Positions 8,162-16,279 of a DNA stretch of 64,000 bases are shown here, piece by piece. A program made the translations under genes and the position numbers. The stretch covers positions 4,829,608 to 4,893,607 of the forward strand of contig NZ_CP100416.1 of NCBI RefSeq assembly GCF_026017845.1, read 5' to 3'. Numbering within the stretch: the first letter of the stretch is position 1; the number at the start of each line of letters is the position of its first letter. The notes under the pieces are model-generated. The model ran no database searches. It worked only from the letters and a program-made list of their open reading frames with translations, and was not told where the DNA came from. Origin of the DNA: Amycolatopsis mediterranei (GTDB lineage Bacteria; Actinomycetota; Actinomycetes; Mycobacteriales; Pseudonocardiaceae).

Positions 8162-8667
8162 CAGGCTCCGGTGACGCCGTCGATGGCCTCCCGCAGGAAG
8201 TCCGCGTGGCCGTTGTGCCGGGCGTACTCGTGGATCATGTGCAGCATCACCAGCCGCAGCGAGACGTCCTCGCCCCAGCGCGGCTGGTACCCCGTGACGT
8301 CCAGGGACTCGGCCGTCTCTTCGATCTTGCGTGACTGCTCGACCTCGGCCTGCCACGCCTCGAAAGCTTCCGCGCGCGTGGACGAACTCGCGTCGTAAGC
8401 GGCCTGGAAGTCCCCTTCGGACGACCACCGCAGCGGGATGTCCTCGGCGTTGATCACCCGCCGGAACCAGGTGCGCTCGACCTCGGCCATGTGCCGGACC
8501 AGGCCGAGCAGCGAAAGCGTCGACGGCGGGCTCGACGCCCGGCGGAGGTCCTCGTCGGACAGTCCGTCGCACTTCATCGCGAGGGTGGCGCGGTGGAAGT
8601 CGAGGAAGGTGCGCAGCATTTCGCGCTCGCCGCCGGTCAGGGGCGGTGCGGGGCGTTCGGTGGTCAC
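8161..8667 (-). CDS. DinB-family (DUF664) protein
   Basis: The 168-residue product fits the DinB/DUF664 four-helix bundle, with HMAEVERTW in the second helix and MIHEYARHNGHADFLRE in the last. The histidines in these motifs form the metal site in the fold. Members include mycothiol-dependent enzymes. A thiol-dependent isomerase or transferase role is possible here but not shown. The GTG at 8667 is the first plausible start in the domain frame. Its stop overlaps the start of the squalene-cyclase-like gene. Confidence 0.85.
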   Translation of the reverse strand: MTTERPAPPLTGGEREMLRTFLDFHRATLAMKCDGLSDEDLRRASSPPSTLSLLGLVRHMAEVERTWFRRVINAEDIPLRWSSEGDFQAAYDASSSTRAEAFEAWQAEVEQSRKIEETAESLDVTGYQPRWGEDVSLRLVMLHMIHEYARHNGHADFLREAIDGVTGA

Positions 8668-8727
8668 GAAGGAGTGTGTATCACGACGGGCTCTGTCTTT
8701 CGCCAAGGAAGTGTCGTACCTGTGATT

Positions 8728-8733
8728 TAAGCT
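8728..8733 (+). promoter_or_regulatory. -10 box TAAGCT, leaderless ligase promoter
   Basis: TAAGCT ends six bases before the GTG at 8740. There is no ribosome binding site, so the ligase operon is probably transcribed as a leaderless mRNA. Confidence 0.5.
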
Positions 8734-8739
8734 CGCGCG

Positions 8740-9819
8740 GTGGACTTGCCCGTCATGCCGCCGGTGCGGCCGATGCTCGCGAAAGCCGTGCACGAGGTGC
8801 CTCGTGACCCGGGGCTGCTGTACGAGCCCAAGTGGGACGGGTTCCGCTGCGTCGTGTTCCGCGACGGCGACGAGATCGAACTCGGCTCCCGCAACGACCG
8901 CCCGCTGACCCGCTACTTCCCGGAGCTGGTGGAGCTGCTGGCCGCCGCGCTGCCGCCCCGCTGCGTCGTGGACGGCGAGATCGTGCTGGTCACGCCGGCC
9001 GGGCTCGACTTCGAGGTGCTGCAGCTGCGGCTGCACCCGGCGGCTTCCCGCGTGCGCAAGCTCGCCGAGGAGACGCCGGCCAGCTTCATCGCCTTCGACC
9101 TGCTCGCCCTCGGCGACACCGATCTCACCGAGGAGCCGTTCCGCGAGCGGCGCAAGCAGCTCGAAAGCGTGCTGTCCACGGCCGCCGAAGGGCTGCAGCG
9201 CGTCCACCTGACCCCGCTGAGCGACGATCCGGCGCAGGCGGAGGACTGGTTCACCCGGTTCGAGGGCGCGGGCTTCGACGGCGTCATGGCCAAGCCCGGC
9301 GACCTGCCGTACGAGCAGGACAAGCGCGTCATGCTGAAGGTCAAGCACGAGCGCACGGCCGACTGCGTCGTCACCGGCTTCCGCTGGCACAAGGACGGCG
9401 CCGGCGTCGGTTCGCTGCTGCTCGGGCTGTTCGACGACGAGGGTGTCCTGCACCACGTCGGCGTGGCCAGCAGCTTCACCAAGGCGCGGCGGGCCGAGCT
9501 GGTCGACGAGCTGGCGCCGCTGCGCGAGAACGCGCTCGAAGGCCATCCGTGGCGCAACTGGGCCGAGTACGAACCGCAGCCCGGTCGCCAGCCGGGCGCC
9601 AACAGCCGGTGGGCGCCGCAGAAGGACCTCTCGTGGGAGCCGCTGCGCCCGGAATGGGTGGCGGAGGTCCGCTACGAGCACCTGCAGGGCGGCCGGTTCC
9701 GGCACGGCGGGCGGCTGGTCCGCTTCCGGCCCGACCGCACCCCGGAGTCCTGCACGTACGCCCAGCTCGACGAGGCACCGCCCGCCGAGCTCGCGAAGCT
9801 GTTGGGGGAGGCGCGGTGA
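8740..9819 (+). CDS. ligC: ATP-dependent DNA ligase, LigC type
   Basis: The 359-residue product has the adenylation motif EPKWDGFR with catalytic Lys31, the GEIVLV motif (motif III region), DGVMAKPG near residue 187 and a LKVKHERTADCVV motif V, followed by an OB-fold domain. This is the LigC architecture, a short ligase without the polymerase and phosphoesterase domains of LigD. It should seal nicks after non-homologous end joining or base repair. The next gene, a LigD-type polymerase, overlaps it in GTGA, so the two are co-translated. Confidence 0.9.
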   Translation: MDLPVMPPVRPMLAKAVHEVPRDPGLLYEPKWDGFRCVVFRDGDEIELGSRNDRPLTRYFPELVELLAAALPPRCVVDGEIVLVTPAGLDFEVLQLRLHPAASRVRKLAEETPASFIAFDLLALGDTDLTEEPFRERRKQLESVLSTAAEGLQRVHLTPLSDDPAQAEDWFTRFEGAGFDGVMAKPGDLPYEQDKRVMLKVKHERTADCVVTGFRWHKDGAGVGSLLLGLFDDEGVLHHVGVASSFTKARRAELVDELAPLRENALEGHPWRNWAEYEPQPGRQPGANSRWAPQKDLSWEPLRPEWVAEVRYEHLQGGRFRHGGRLVRFRPDRTPESCTYAQLDEAPPAELAKLLGEAR

Positions 9820-10820
9820 GCGGGGCGGTCCTGCTCGACGTCGACGGCGTCGAGGTCAAGATCAGCAGTCCGGACAAGGTCTACTTCCCGGAACGCGGGG
9901 AGACGAAGCTCGACCTCGTCGAGTACTACCGGGCGATTTCCGGGCCGCTGCTGGCCCGGCTCGGCGGGCGTCCGCTGCTGCTGGAGCGCTACCCGGACGG
10001 CGCCGGCGGCAAGAACTGGTTCCAGAAACGCGTCCCGAAGGGCACGCCGCCGTGGCTGACCACCACGGTCGTCTCGACGCCGAACGGCACGACGAGCGAC
10101 GCGCTGGTGGCGAAGGACCTCGCCCACCTCCTCTGGGCGGTGAACCTCGGCTGCCTCGGCTTCCACGTCTGGCCCTACCTCGCCGACACGCCCGAGGTCA
10201 CCGACGAACTGCGCGTCGACCTCGACCCGTCGCCCGGCATCGGCTTCGACGAGCTGCGCGAAGCCGCGGTGCTGACCAGGGAGTTCCTGGCCGAACACGG
10301 CATCGAGGGCCACCTGAAGACGTCGGGTTCGCGCGGGCTGCACCTCTACGTGCTGCTCGAGCCGCGCTGGGACAGCTTCCAGGTGCGGGCGGCCGCGGTC
10401 GCGCTGGCGCGGGCCCTCGAACGCCGGCACCCGGAGAAGATCACCGCGCAGTGGTGGAAGGAAGAACGCGGCTCGCGCGTGTTCGTCGACTTCAACCAGA
10501 ACGCCCCGCACAAGACCGTGTTCGGCACCTGGTGCGTGCGCCCGCGGGTCGGCGGCCAGGTGTCCACCCCGATCGGCTGGGACGAGCTGGACACCGTCGA
10601 GCCCGACACGCTGACGCTGAGCACGGTGCCGGCGCGGGTCGCCGAGCGCGGCGATCCGTGGGCCGGGGCGGGGGAGCGGCCGCAGTCGATCGAGCCGCTG
10701 CTGGCGATGTCCGAACGCGACATGGCGGACGGGCTGATGGACGCGCCGTGGCCGCCGGTGTACCCGAAGATGCCCAACGAGCCGCCTCGGGTGGCGCCGA
10801 GCCGCGCGAAGAAGGCGTGA
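9816..10820 (+). CDS. LigD-type primase-polymerase (PolDom)
   Basis: The 334-residue product is a stand-alone LigD polymerase domain of the archaeo-eukaryotic primase fold: SSPDKVYFPE at the N-terminus, LLERYPDG, the metal-binding pair VDLDPSPG, TSGSRGLHLYV and the late FNQNAPHKTVFG. It should add ribo- or deoxynucleotides at break ends. It begins at the GTG overlapping the ligase stop, so ligase and polymerase form one repair operon. No Ku gene is in the window. Confidence 0.92.
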   Translation: MSGAVLLDVDGVEVKISSPDKVYFPERGETKLDLVEYYRAISGPLLARLGGRPLLLERYPDGAGGKNWFQKRVPKGTPPWLTTTVVSTPNGTTSDALVAKDLAHLLWAVNLGCLGFHVWPYLADTPEVTDELRVDLDPSPGIGFDELREAAVLTREFLAEHGIEGHLKTSGSRGLHLYVLLEPRWDSFQVRAAAVALARALERRHPEKITAQWWKEERGSRVFVDFNQNAPHKTVFGTWCVRPRVGGQVSTPIGWDELDTVEPDTLTLSTVPARVAERGDPWAGAGERPQSIEPLLAMSERDMADGLMDAPWPPVYPKMPNEPPRVAPSRAKKA

Positions 10821-10867
10821 GGCAGGCTGTCAGAGCCTGGGCGCAACCGGGTCGGCGCCGGACGGTG

Positions 10868-12004
10868 TCACCGCGGTGGCGGCCCGAGGCGGCGGTGGAG
10901 CTGGCTCCACGCGGTGAGCGCCACCAGGGCGGTCAGCCCGAACACCGCCGCGGACCCGAGGCCCGCGGCCGCCGCGCCGGCCAGCGGTGAGGCGACGGTC
11001 TGGCCGGCGCCGAGCCCGGCGAACGACCACGTGATGCCCCGGGCGGGCCGCGCCGGGAAGAGGCGGGCCGCCCAGAGGATGCACAGCCCGGTCAGCGCCA
11101 TGTAGGTGCTGCCGAACAGCGCGCCGGAAAGCAGGGCGACGGGCACGCCCGGATCCGGCAGGGCGAGCAGGGCGATGCCGGTCGCGGAGAGGGTCCACGT
11201 CGCGAGGTTGACCGTCCGCAGGCCCACGCGCTCGGCCGCCCGGCCCGCCAGGCCGCCGAGCAGCCCGGCCACGCCGATGGCGGCCCAGCAGCAGGTCGCG
11301 GCCACCGGGCTCAGCCCGGCTTCGGCGAGCCGGGAGCTGGAGAACGTCCAGTACGGCGCGCTCGTCACGCCGATGAGGACGGAGTTGACCACGAGCGGGA
11401 CCATTCCGCCGCCGGGGCCGGACGCCGCCGGGGCGTCACCGGGCCCGGGTGACCGCGGCAACGTCCGCCACGCGATCAGCGTCACGGCCACGCCGAGGGC
11501 GGCGAACGCCGACCAGATCACCGGCCAGCCGAACGCGAGCAGGGGAGTGAACGCCGATGCGGCCAGCCCCAGGCCGGTTCCGGTGTTGGCCCAGGTCTGC
11601 GCCCGGTCGCGGGTGCGTGCCCCGGCCGTCTCGCCGATCAGCTGGGCGACGCCCGGCGAGACGAGGCCCGCGCCGGCCCCCGCGACGGCGATCCCGGCGC
11701 CGAACACCGCGACGTGCGGCGCCAGGGCCATCAGGCCGAGCCCGAGCGTCGCCGCCGCGGCGGCCAGCAGCACGGTGCCGCGCGCCGACCGCGCGGACGT
11801 GCTCGGGGCCAGCAGCAACCCGAGGCCGTACCCCGCGGTGGACACGCCGCCGAGCACGCCGACGCCGACCGTCGTGAGCCCGAACGTCTCGCTGAACCGC
11901 GGCACGAACGGCCCGAACGCGTAGCGCGCGAACCCGTAGCAGAGGGCGATCACGACCGCGCCGATCGCGGCCGTGGACCACCAGCGGTCCGTCTTCGTCT
12001 GCAT
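10868..12004 (-). CDS. MFS transporter (YbfB/AraJ-like)
   Basis: The 378-residue form starting at ATG 12004 has about 12 hydrophobic segments. It lacks a clear sugar or drug signature: the first helix reads YGFARYAFGPFVP, typical of the YbfB-like MFS branch. It is transcribed away from a TetR gene with a palindromic operator between them, the usual arrangement for a repressor controlling its own exporter. The substrate is unknown. Start is uncertain: in-frame codons extend to 12046, but those overlap the operator and the -35. Confidence 0.85.
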   Translation of the reverse strand: MQTKTDRWWSTAAIGAVVIALCYGFARYAFGPFVPRFSETFGLTTVGVGVLGGVSTAGYGLGLLLAPSTSARSARGTVLLAAAAATLGLGLMALAPHVAVFGAGIAVAGAGAGLVSPGVAQLIGETAGARTRDRAQTWANTGTGLGLAASAFTPLLAFGWPVIWSAFAALGVAVTLIAWRTLPRSPGPGDAPAASGPGGGMVPLVVNSVLIGVTSAPYWTFSSSRLAEAGLSPVAATCCWAAIGVAGLLGGLAGRAAERVGLRTVNLATWTLSATGIALLALPDPGVPVALLSGALFGSTYMALTGLCILWAARLFPARPARGITWSFAGLGAGQTVASPLAGAAAAGLGSAAVFGLTALVALTAWSQLHRRLGPPPR

Positions 12005-12017
12005 CACCACTTCATCC

Positions 12018-12046
12018 ACCAAACAGACAGGTCTGTCTGGTGTCAA
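12018..12046 (-). promoter_or_regulatory. operator inside the MFS promoter
   Basis: On the minus strand TTGACA (12046-12041) and TTTGGT (12023-12018) sit 17 bases apart as -35 and -10. The spacer is the dyad CAGACAG-GT-CTGTCTG (12024-12039). A dimer bound there would block RNA polymerase. The divergent TetR is the obvious candidate ligand-responsive repressor. Confidence 0.65.
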
Positions 12047-12102
12047 GCGATGGTACGATCACTGCAGGTAGAGACCGATACCGATCTGTTCGGAGGAGTG
12101 CG

Positions 12103-12672
12103 GTGGCCCGAGCCCGTCCCGGTGATGCGGGCACGAAGGTGCTCAAAGCCGCTTCGACGCTGTTCTACCGCGACGGCATCCACGCCGTCGGCGTCGACAC
12201 GGTGGCGGCCGAAGCCGGGGTGACGAAGGCGGCCCTCTACGGCAACTTCGGGTCCAAGAGCGGGCTCGTCGTCGCGTACCTGCGGGAGCGTGACCGGCGG
12301 TGGCAGGAGGAGGTCGACCGGATCACCGCCGCGCACGCCGATCCGCGGGAGCGGGTGCTGGCGGTGTTCGATGCCTACGAAGCCTGGTTGTCGCGCGACG
12401 GCTACCGCGGCTGCGCCTTCCAGAACGCGGCTTCGGAGTTCCCCGACCCCGCCGACCCGGTCCGCGAAGTGGTCCGCCACCACAAGACCGCGTTGCACGG
12501 CTACCTGCGGGCGCAGCTCCGGCGCGGCGACCGCGGCGACCCCGAGCGCGCCGACGCCCTGGCCGACGAGCTGATGCTCCTGCTGGAGGGCGCCACGGCC
12601 ACGTCGGTGGTCGCCCAGGGCCCGCAGCCGTTCGAGACCGCGAAGCGGCTCGCGCGGACGTTGACCGCTTAG
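12103..12672 (+). CDS. TetR family repressor
   Basis: The 189-residue product has an N-terminal TetR helix-turn-helix (LFYRDGIHAVGVDTVAAEAG, then KAALYGNFGSKSGL) and a C-terminal ligand domain with YRGCAFQNAA, typical of the LmrA/YxaF-like group. The GTG at 12103 follows GGAGGAG (12092-12098) at four bases and excludes the longer in-frame reading from 12040. A TACGAT hexamer at 12053-12058 may be its -10. It likely represses the divergent MFS gene and itself through the dyad at 12024-12039. Confidence 0.9.
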   Translation: MARARPGDAGTKVLKAASTLFYRDGIHAVGVDTVAAEAGVTKAALYGNFGSKSGLVVAYLRERDRRWQEEVDRITAAHADPRERVLAVFDAYEAWLSRDGYRGCAFQNAASEFPDPADPVREVVRHHKTALHGYLRAQLRRGDRGDPERADALADELMLLLEGATATSVVAQGPQPFETAKRLARTLTA

Positions 12673-12923
12673 ATCCCCAGATCGAGGGCGAGCTGGCTGC
12701 GGTCCTCGCCGACGCCGGACAGCGTCGCGACGCACGCCGGGCACGGCGCGAGCTCGGACGTCGGCAGGTCGACGGGCTTCCAGCTGCGGGACTCCCGCTC
12801 CCCGCAGGCCGAACGCCGGTAGCGGAGGTCGCCGGAGCGGGTCATCAGGTGGGCCAGGGGGACGTCTTCGGGCAGCACGCCGACCAGGTACCAGCGTGGT
12901 GCGCTCACCGCGGTGGTCGTCAT
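12669..12923 (-). CDS. small cysteine-containing hypothetical protein
   Basis: The 84-residue product has a SACGERESR segment and a later CPACVATL pair, so three cysteines are spaced as in a degenerate zinc ribbon. The first half reads WYLVGVLPEDVPLAHL. No family recognised. It overlaps the end of the TetR gene by four bases, and lies 66 bp downstream of the CobW-type gene on the same strand, so it may share that transcript. Confidence 0.6.
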   Translation of the reverse strand: MTTTAVSAPRWYLVGVLPEDVPLAHLMTRSGDLRYRRSACGERESRSWKPVDLPTSELAPCPACVATLSGVGEDRSQLALDLGI

Positions 12924-12989
12924 GGCGGCCAGTGTCCGTCGGGGTGGCCGGGATCCGAGCGCATTTGCCGATCTTCGGCGTGGCGGCCC

Positions 12990-14015
12990 TCAGGCCTCGT
13001 CAGGCAGGTAGCGCAGGACGTGCAGCAGGCCGCGCTCGTCCACGGTGGTGGGGTCATCGGCCCGGCACCGGTCCAGGTCGGCGAGCACGGCGTCGGTGTC
13101 GATCCCGGCGCCGATCAGCACCAGCTCGGTCCGCCGCGGCTCGCCCGGCGGCCAAGCCGACCGCTCCAGCTGGACGAACCCGCCGACGGTGTGCAGGTGG
13201 AACCGCGATTTCGGGCCGGCGGGGCCGAAGTCGGCCTGGCCCTTCATCCGGTAGAGCCCGGCCGGCCGCCGCTCGAGGAACTCGACGAAGGCCCGCGGCG
13301 CGAGCGGGGTCGCGGCGGTGAACGTGACCGTCTGGTACTCGGCGTGCAGGTGCCGCGAGTGGTCGTGGTCGTCCTCGCGCAGGTCGTCGAACGACAGCTG
13401 GCCGGCCCGCTCGCCGCGGGGTTCCGGGTCGAAGAACAGCCGCGGGTCGACCCGCCCGTGCTCGGTGACCAGCAGCGGGCGGCCCGGCGCCAGCTCTTCG
13501 ACGGTCGCGGTGAGCTTCGCGAGCGCCTCGGCGGACACCCGGTCGGCCTTGTTCAGCACCACGAGATCGGCCAGCCGCAGGTGATCGGCCAGCTCGGGGT
13601 GGCGCTCGCGGGCGGCTTCGAACTCGGCGGCGTCGACGACCTCGGCGAGCCCGCCGTAGCGGATGTCGGGGTTTTCGCTGGCGATCATCAGCCGGATGAG
13701 GTCGCGGGGCTCGGCGATGCCGCTGGCTTCGACGACGATGACGTCGATACCCGCCTCGGCGCTCGACAGCTTCGCGAGCATCGCGTCCAGCCTGCTGGCG
13801 TCCACGGCACAGCAGAGGCAGCCGTTGCCGAGGGAGACCATCGTGTCGACCTTGCCGGCGACGGCGAGCGCGTCGACGTTCACCTGCCCGAAGTCGTTGA
13901 CCACGACGCCGACCCGGGCGCCCTCGCGGTTGGCGAGCAGGTGGTTGAGCAGCGTCGTCTTGCCCGCGCCGAGGAACCCGGCGACGAGGACCACGGGGAT
14001 GCGCCTGGCGTGCAC
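12990..14015 (-). CDS. CobW/COG0523 GTPase, zinc-type metallochaperone
   Basis: The 341-residue product has a P-loop GFLGAGKTT (13-21), the COG0523 metal motif CLCC (66-69), an LNKAD guanine-specificity motif and a C-terminal CobW domain. A histidine- and aspartate-rich linker (EDDHDHSRHLH) could hold metal. COG0523 proteins transfer metal, usually zinc, to client enzymes with GTP hydrolysis. The GTG at 14015 has GGGAGG seven bases upstream and removes 61 implausible upstream codons. No Zur box is obvious in the 5' region. Confidence 0.9.
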   Translation of the reverse strand: MHARRIPVVLVAGFLGAGKTTLLNHLLANREGARVGVVVNDFGQVNVDALAVAGKVDTMVSLGNGCLCCAVDASRLDAMLAKLSSAEAGIDVIVVEASGIAEPRDLIRLMIASENPDIRYGGLAEVVDAAEFEAARERHPELADHLRLADLVVLNKADRVSAEALAKLTATVEELAPGRPLLVTEHGRVDPRLFFDPEPRGERAGQLSFDDLREDDHDHSRHLHAEYQTVTFTAATPLAPRAFVEFLERRPAGLYRMKGQADFGPAGPKSRFHLHTVGGFVQLERSAWPPGEPRRTELVLIGAGIDTDAVLADLDRCRADDPTTVDERGLLHVLRYLPDEA

Positions 14016-14394
14016 GAAACCGTCCTCCCTCTTTTGCCGATACCGCGACTCTAACGTGGGCGCGCGTACACGGGTGCCAGGCCCCGGTGAAGGCCGCTCG
14101 TCGAATACCCACGAAAAGACGCAGGCGGCCGGGCGATAAAGGATCACGCGGATTTCACCGTGGGAAGTGATCGATTGACGGAAAACGCGCAGCGCCATGC
14201 CCGAATAACGCTTGGTAGCAGTTGTTTTTCGGATCAGGCCTGCGTGTGCCGGTATTCCGCGATCGCCGTGACGGCGTTCCCGAGTGGCGGAGCCCGCCTC
14301 GCGGAACGTGGGGTATCCTCCCTCGCCTGGCCGGATTTCCCAGGGCAGTGGGGACTTTCGGCCAGCAGTGTTGTCGGCGACTCTCGGAGGAACG
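14016..14394. other. divergent intergenic region, CobW gene and nos
   Basis: This stretch separates two divergently read genes. TAGAGT on the minus strand (14053-14048) could be the -10 for the CobW gene. GGAAC followed by GGGGTATCC (14303-14318) might be part of a promoter for nos, but no pair of hexamers is well spaced. The frame of nos remains open upstream through here with poor codon bias, so I treat it as non-coding up to the leader peptide. Confidence 0.4.
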
Positions 14395-14451
14395 GTGGAC
14401 CTTTTCGTCGGGCTGCAGATCGCGATTTCGGAGAGTGGGGAACCGCGGTGA
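14395..14451 (+). CDS. 18-residue leader peptide ahead of nos
   Basis: GTG at 14395 follows GGAGG (14386-14390) at four bases and opens a reading frame of 18 codons (MDLFVGLQIAISESGEPR). Its TGA at 14449-14451 overlaps the GTG start of nos (14448-14450). The nos start itself has only a weak purine stretch. Translation of the peptide would deliver ribosomes to the nos start, a coupled upstream ORF. No Cys, Trp or Arg runs suggest attenuation. The call rests on spacing and overlap, not homology. Confidence 0.5.
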   Translation: MDLFVGLQIAISESGEPR

Positions 14452-15602
14452 CCGTTACACCCGAGCGGGTGACGCCCTCGCTACCGCTTTACCCACAGCG
14501 CGTCTCGCGGGAGCAGAACGTCAATTCCGCGGAAGCGGAGGAATTCCTGGACCGGATGTTCGCCGAAGGCGCCGCGGAAGAGGGCGAGCGGTTCGAGACC
14601 CGGCTGGCCGCGGTGCGCGCGGAAATCCAGGAAACCGGCACCTACCGCCACACCCCGGCCGAGCTGGCGTACGGTGCGCGCGTCGCGTGGCGCAACTCGG
14701 CGCGCTGCATCGGCCGGCTCTACTGGCGCAGCCTGCGCATCCGGGACCGGCGCCGGGTCACCGACCCCGCCGCGATCGCCGGCGAGTGCGTCGCCCACCT
14801 CCGGCAGGCCACCCGGGGCGGGCGGATCCGGCCGACGATCACCGTCTTCGCCCCGGACACGCCGGACACACCGGGCCCGCGCATCCACAACGAGCAGCTC
14901 ATCCGCTATGCCGGGTACCGCCTCGAAGACGGCTCGGTCCTCGGCGACCCGCGCTACGCCGAATTCACCGAGCAGGTGCGAAGACTCGGCTGGCGGCCGC
15001 CGGAGCGAAGAGGGTCCTTCGACGTCCTGCCCCTGCTGATCGAGGCCGCGCCCGGCGAGCCGCGGCTGTTCACCCTGCCGCCGGACGTCGTCCTGGAGGT
15101 CCCGCTGACCCACCCCGACCACCGCTGGTTCGCGGGGCTGGGGCTGCGCTGGCACGCCGTGCCCGCGATCAGCGACATGCCGCTGGAGATCGGCGGCGTC
15201 ACCTACCCGGCCGCACCGTTCAACGGCTGGTACCTCGGCACCGAGATCGGCGCGCGGAACCTGGCCGACGAGGGGCGCTACGACCTGCTGCCGGTGATCG
15301 CCGAGCTGATGGGCCTGGACACCGCGTCCGAGCGCACGCTGTGGCGCGACCGGGCGCTGGTGGAGCTGACGCTGGCGGTGCAGCATTCCTTCGACGCCGC
15401 CGGGGTCACCATGGCCGACCACCACACCGAATCGCACCGGTTCCTGTCCCACCTGGAACGCGAGGAGCGGGCCGGGCGCCGGTGCCCCGCGGAGTGGAGC
15501 TGGATCGTGCCGCCGTTGTCCGGCGGGCAAACCGCGGTTTTCCACCGCTACTACGACGAACCTGACCCGACGGAGCGGCCGGCGTTCCTGGCGCCGCCGT
15601 GA
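14448..15602 (+). CDS. nos: bacterial nitric oxide synthase oxygenase
   Basis: The 384-residue product is an oxygenase-only nitric oxide synthase. It has the heme-thiolate motif WRNSARCIGR with Cys87, ISDMPLEIGG, and PFNGWYLGTEIG, where Glu266 matches the arginine-binding glutamate. Bacterial forms make NO from arginine and borrow electrons from separate flavodoxin-type reductases, since no reductase domain is fused. A flavodoxin-fold gene follows by 91 bp. The GTG start overlaps the stop of an upstream leader peptide. NO may serve stress protection or nitration chemistry. No biosynthetic cluster is adjacent. Confidence 0.95.
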   Translation: MTVTPERVTPSLPLYPQRVSREQNVNSAEAEEFLDRMFAEGAAEEGERFETRLAAVRAEIQETGTYRHTPAELAYGARVAWRNSARCIGRLYWRSLRIRDRRRVTDPAAIAGECVAHLRQATRGGRIRPTITVFAPDTPDTPGPRIHNEQLIRYAGYRLEDGSVLGDPRYAEFTEQVRRLGWRPPERRGSFDVLPLLIEAAPGEPRLFTLPPDVVLEVPLTHPDHRWFAGLGLRWHAVPAISDMPLEIGGVTYPAAPFNGWYLGTEIGARNLADEGRYDLLPVIAELMGLDTASERTLWRDRALVELTLAVQHSFDAAGVTMADHHTESHRFLSHLEREERAGRRCPAEWSWIVPPLSGGQTAVFHRYYDEPDPTERPAFLAPP

Positions 15603-15680
15603 GGGCTGCGGAGAGTAGCGTGCGAGCGCCCGTTCGGCGGATCGTGTGCAGTCCGCGGGGCAATCCGGTCCGCGAGGGCC

Positions 15681-15686
15681 GACAAT
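15681..15686 (+). promoter_or_regulatory. possible -10 box GACAAT, leaderless
   Basis: GACAAT ends seven bases before the ATG at 15694, the spacing used by other leaderless genes in the window, and decides that start over the in-frame ATG at 15685. Confidence 0.4.
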
Positions 15687-15693
15687 GGGGTGC

Positions 15694-16200
15694 ATGACCG
15701 CAGTCCTCGTCGCCTACGCCGGGCGTCACGGCGGAACCCGGCAGATCGCCGAGGTCATCGCCGCCGAGCTCGGTGAAGCGGGCCTGACCGTCGACGTGCG
15801 CGACGCCGCCGACGTGGCCGGCGTCGAGCACTACGCCGCGGTCGTCGTCGGCAGTGCCCTGTACTACCACCGGTGGCGGCCGGAGGCCGTCCGGCTGCTG
15901 GAACGCAACGCGCGGGCGCTCGCCGAGCGTCCGGTGTGGTTGTTCCACAGCGGACCGTGCGGCCCCGGCGCGGCGACGCACCAGGTCAGCCTGCCGGCGA
16001 ACGTGGCGCTGCTGGCCGCGCGCATCGACGCGGAACGCACGGCCACCTTCGGCGGCCGGCTGGACCCGGCGATCGTGCACGGCCTGATCCCGAAGCTCGT
16101 GGCGTCGGGCCGGCGCACCGGCGACTTCCGCGACTGGGACCGGATCAAGGCGTGGGCCCGGGACGTCGGCCGCCGGGTCCGCATCCGCGTCGCGCACTGA
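15694..16200 (+). CDS. flavodoxin-fold protein (HemG-like)
   Basis: The 168-residue product matches the flavodoxin_5 family: an FMN phosphate loop YAGRHGGTRQIAEVI, a VVVGSALYYHRWRPE segment and a C-terminal helix. Homologues include protoporphyrinogen oxidase HemG and general flavodoxin-like redox proteins. Its place directly after nitric oxide synthase suggests an electron donor for that oxygenase. Bacillus NOS uses flavodoxins for this purpose. A role in heme synthesis is an alternative and would also fit a heme enzyme neighbour. Confidence 0.75.
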   Translation: MTAVLVAYAGRHGGTRQIAEVIAAELGEAGLTVDVRDAADVAGVEHYAAVVVGSALYYHRWRPEAVRLLERNARALAERPVWLFHSGPCGPGAATHQVSLPANVALLAARIDAERTATFGGRLDPAIVHGLIPKLVASGRRTGDFRDWDRIKAWARDVGRRVRIRVAH

Positions 16201-16279
16201 TCCCCTTGCCCGCCCGGGGTGGTGGGTGCTAAACCGGGCCTGAGGTCTTCCGGTGGGAAACCGACGGAACGGGGCGAAG

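Noticed and set aside
4700..8398. Plus-strand open frame of more than 1200 codons
   Set aside because: Arg/Gln/His-rich translation without domains, lying antisense to the exporter and across the DUF1015 gene in another frame. A composition artefact.
12040..12102. Longer TetR start
   Set aside because: It would put the operator region inside the gene and lacks a ribosome binding site. GTG 12103 has GGAGGAG.
14160..14447. Upstream extension of the nos frame
   Set aside because: Codon bias is poor and the GTG at 14448 with an overlapping leader ORF fits better. The oxygenase domain is complete without it.
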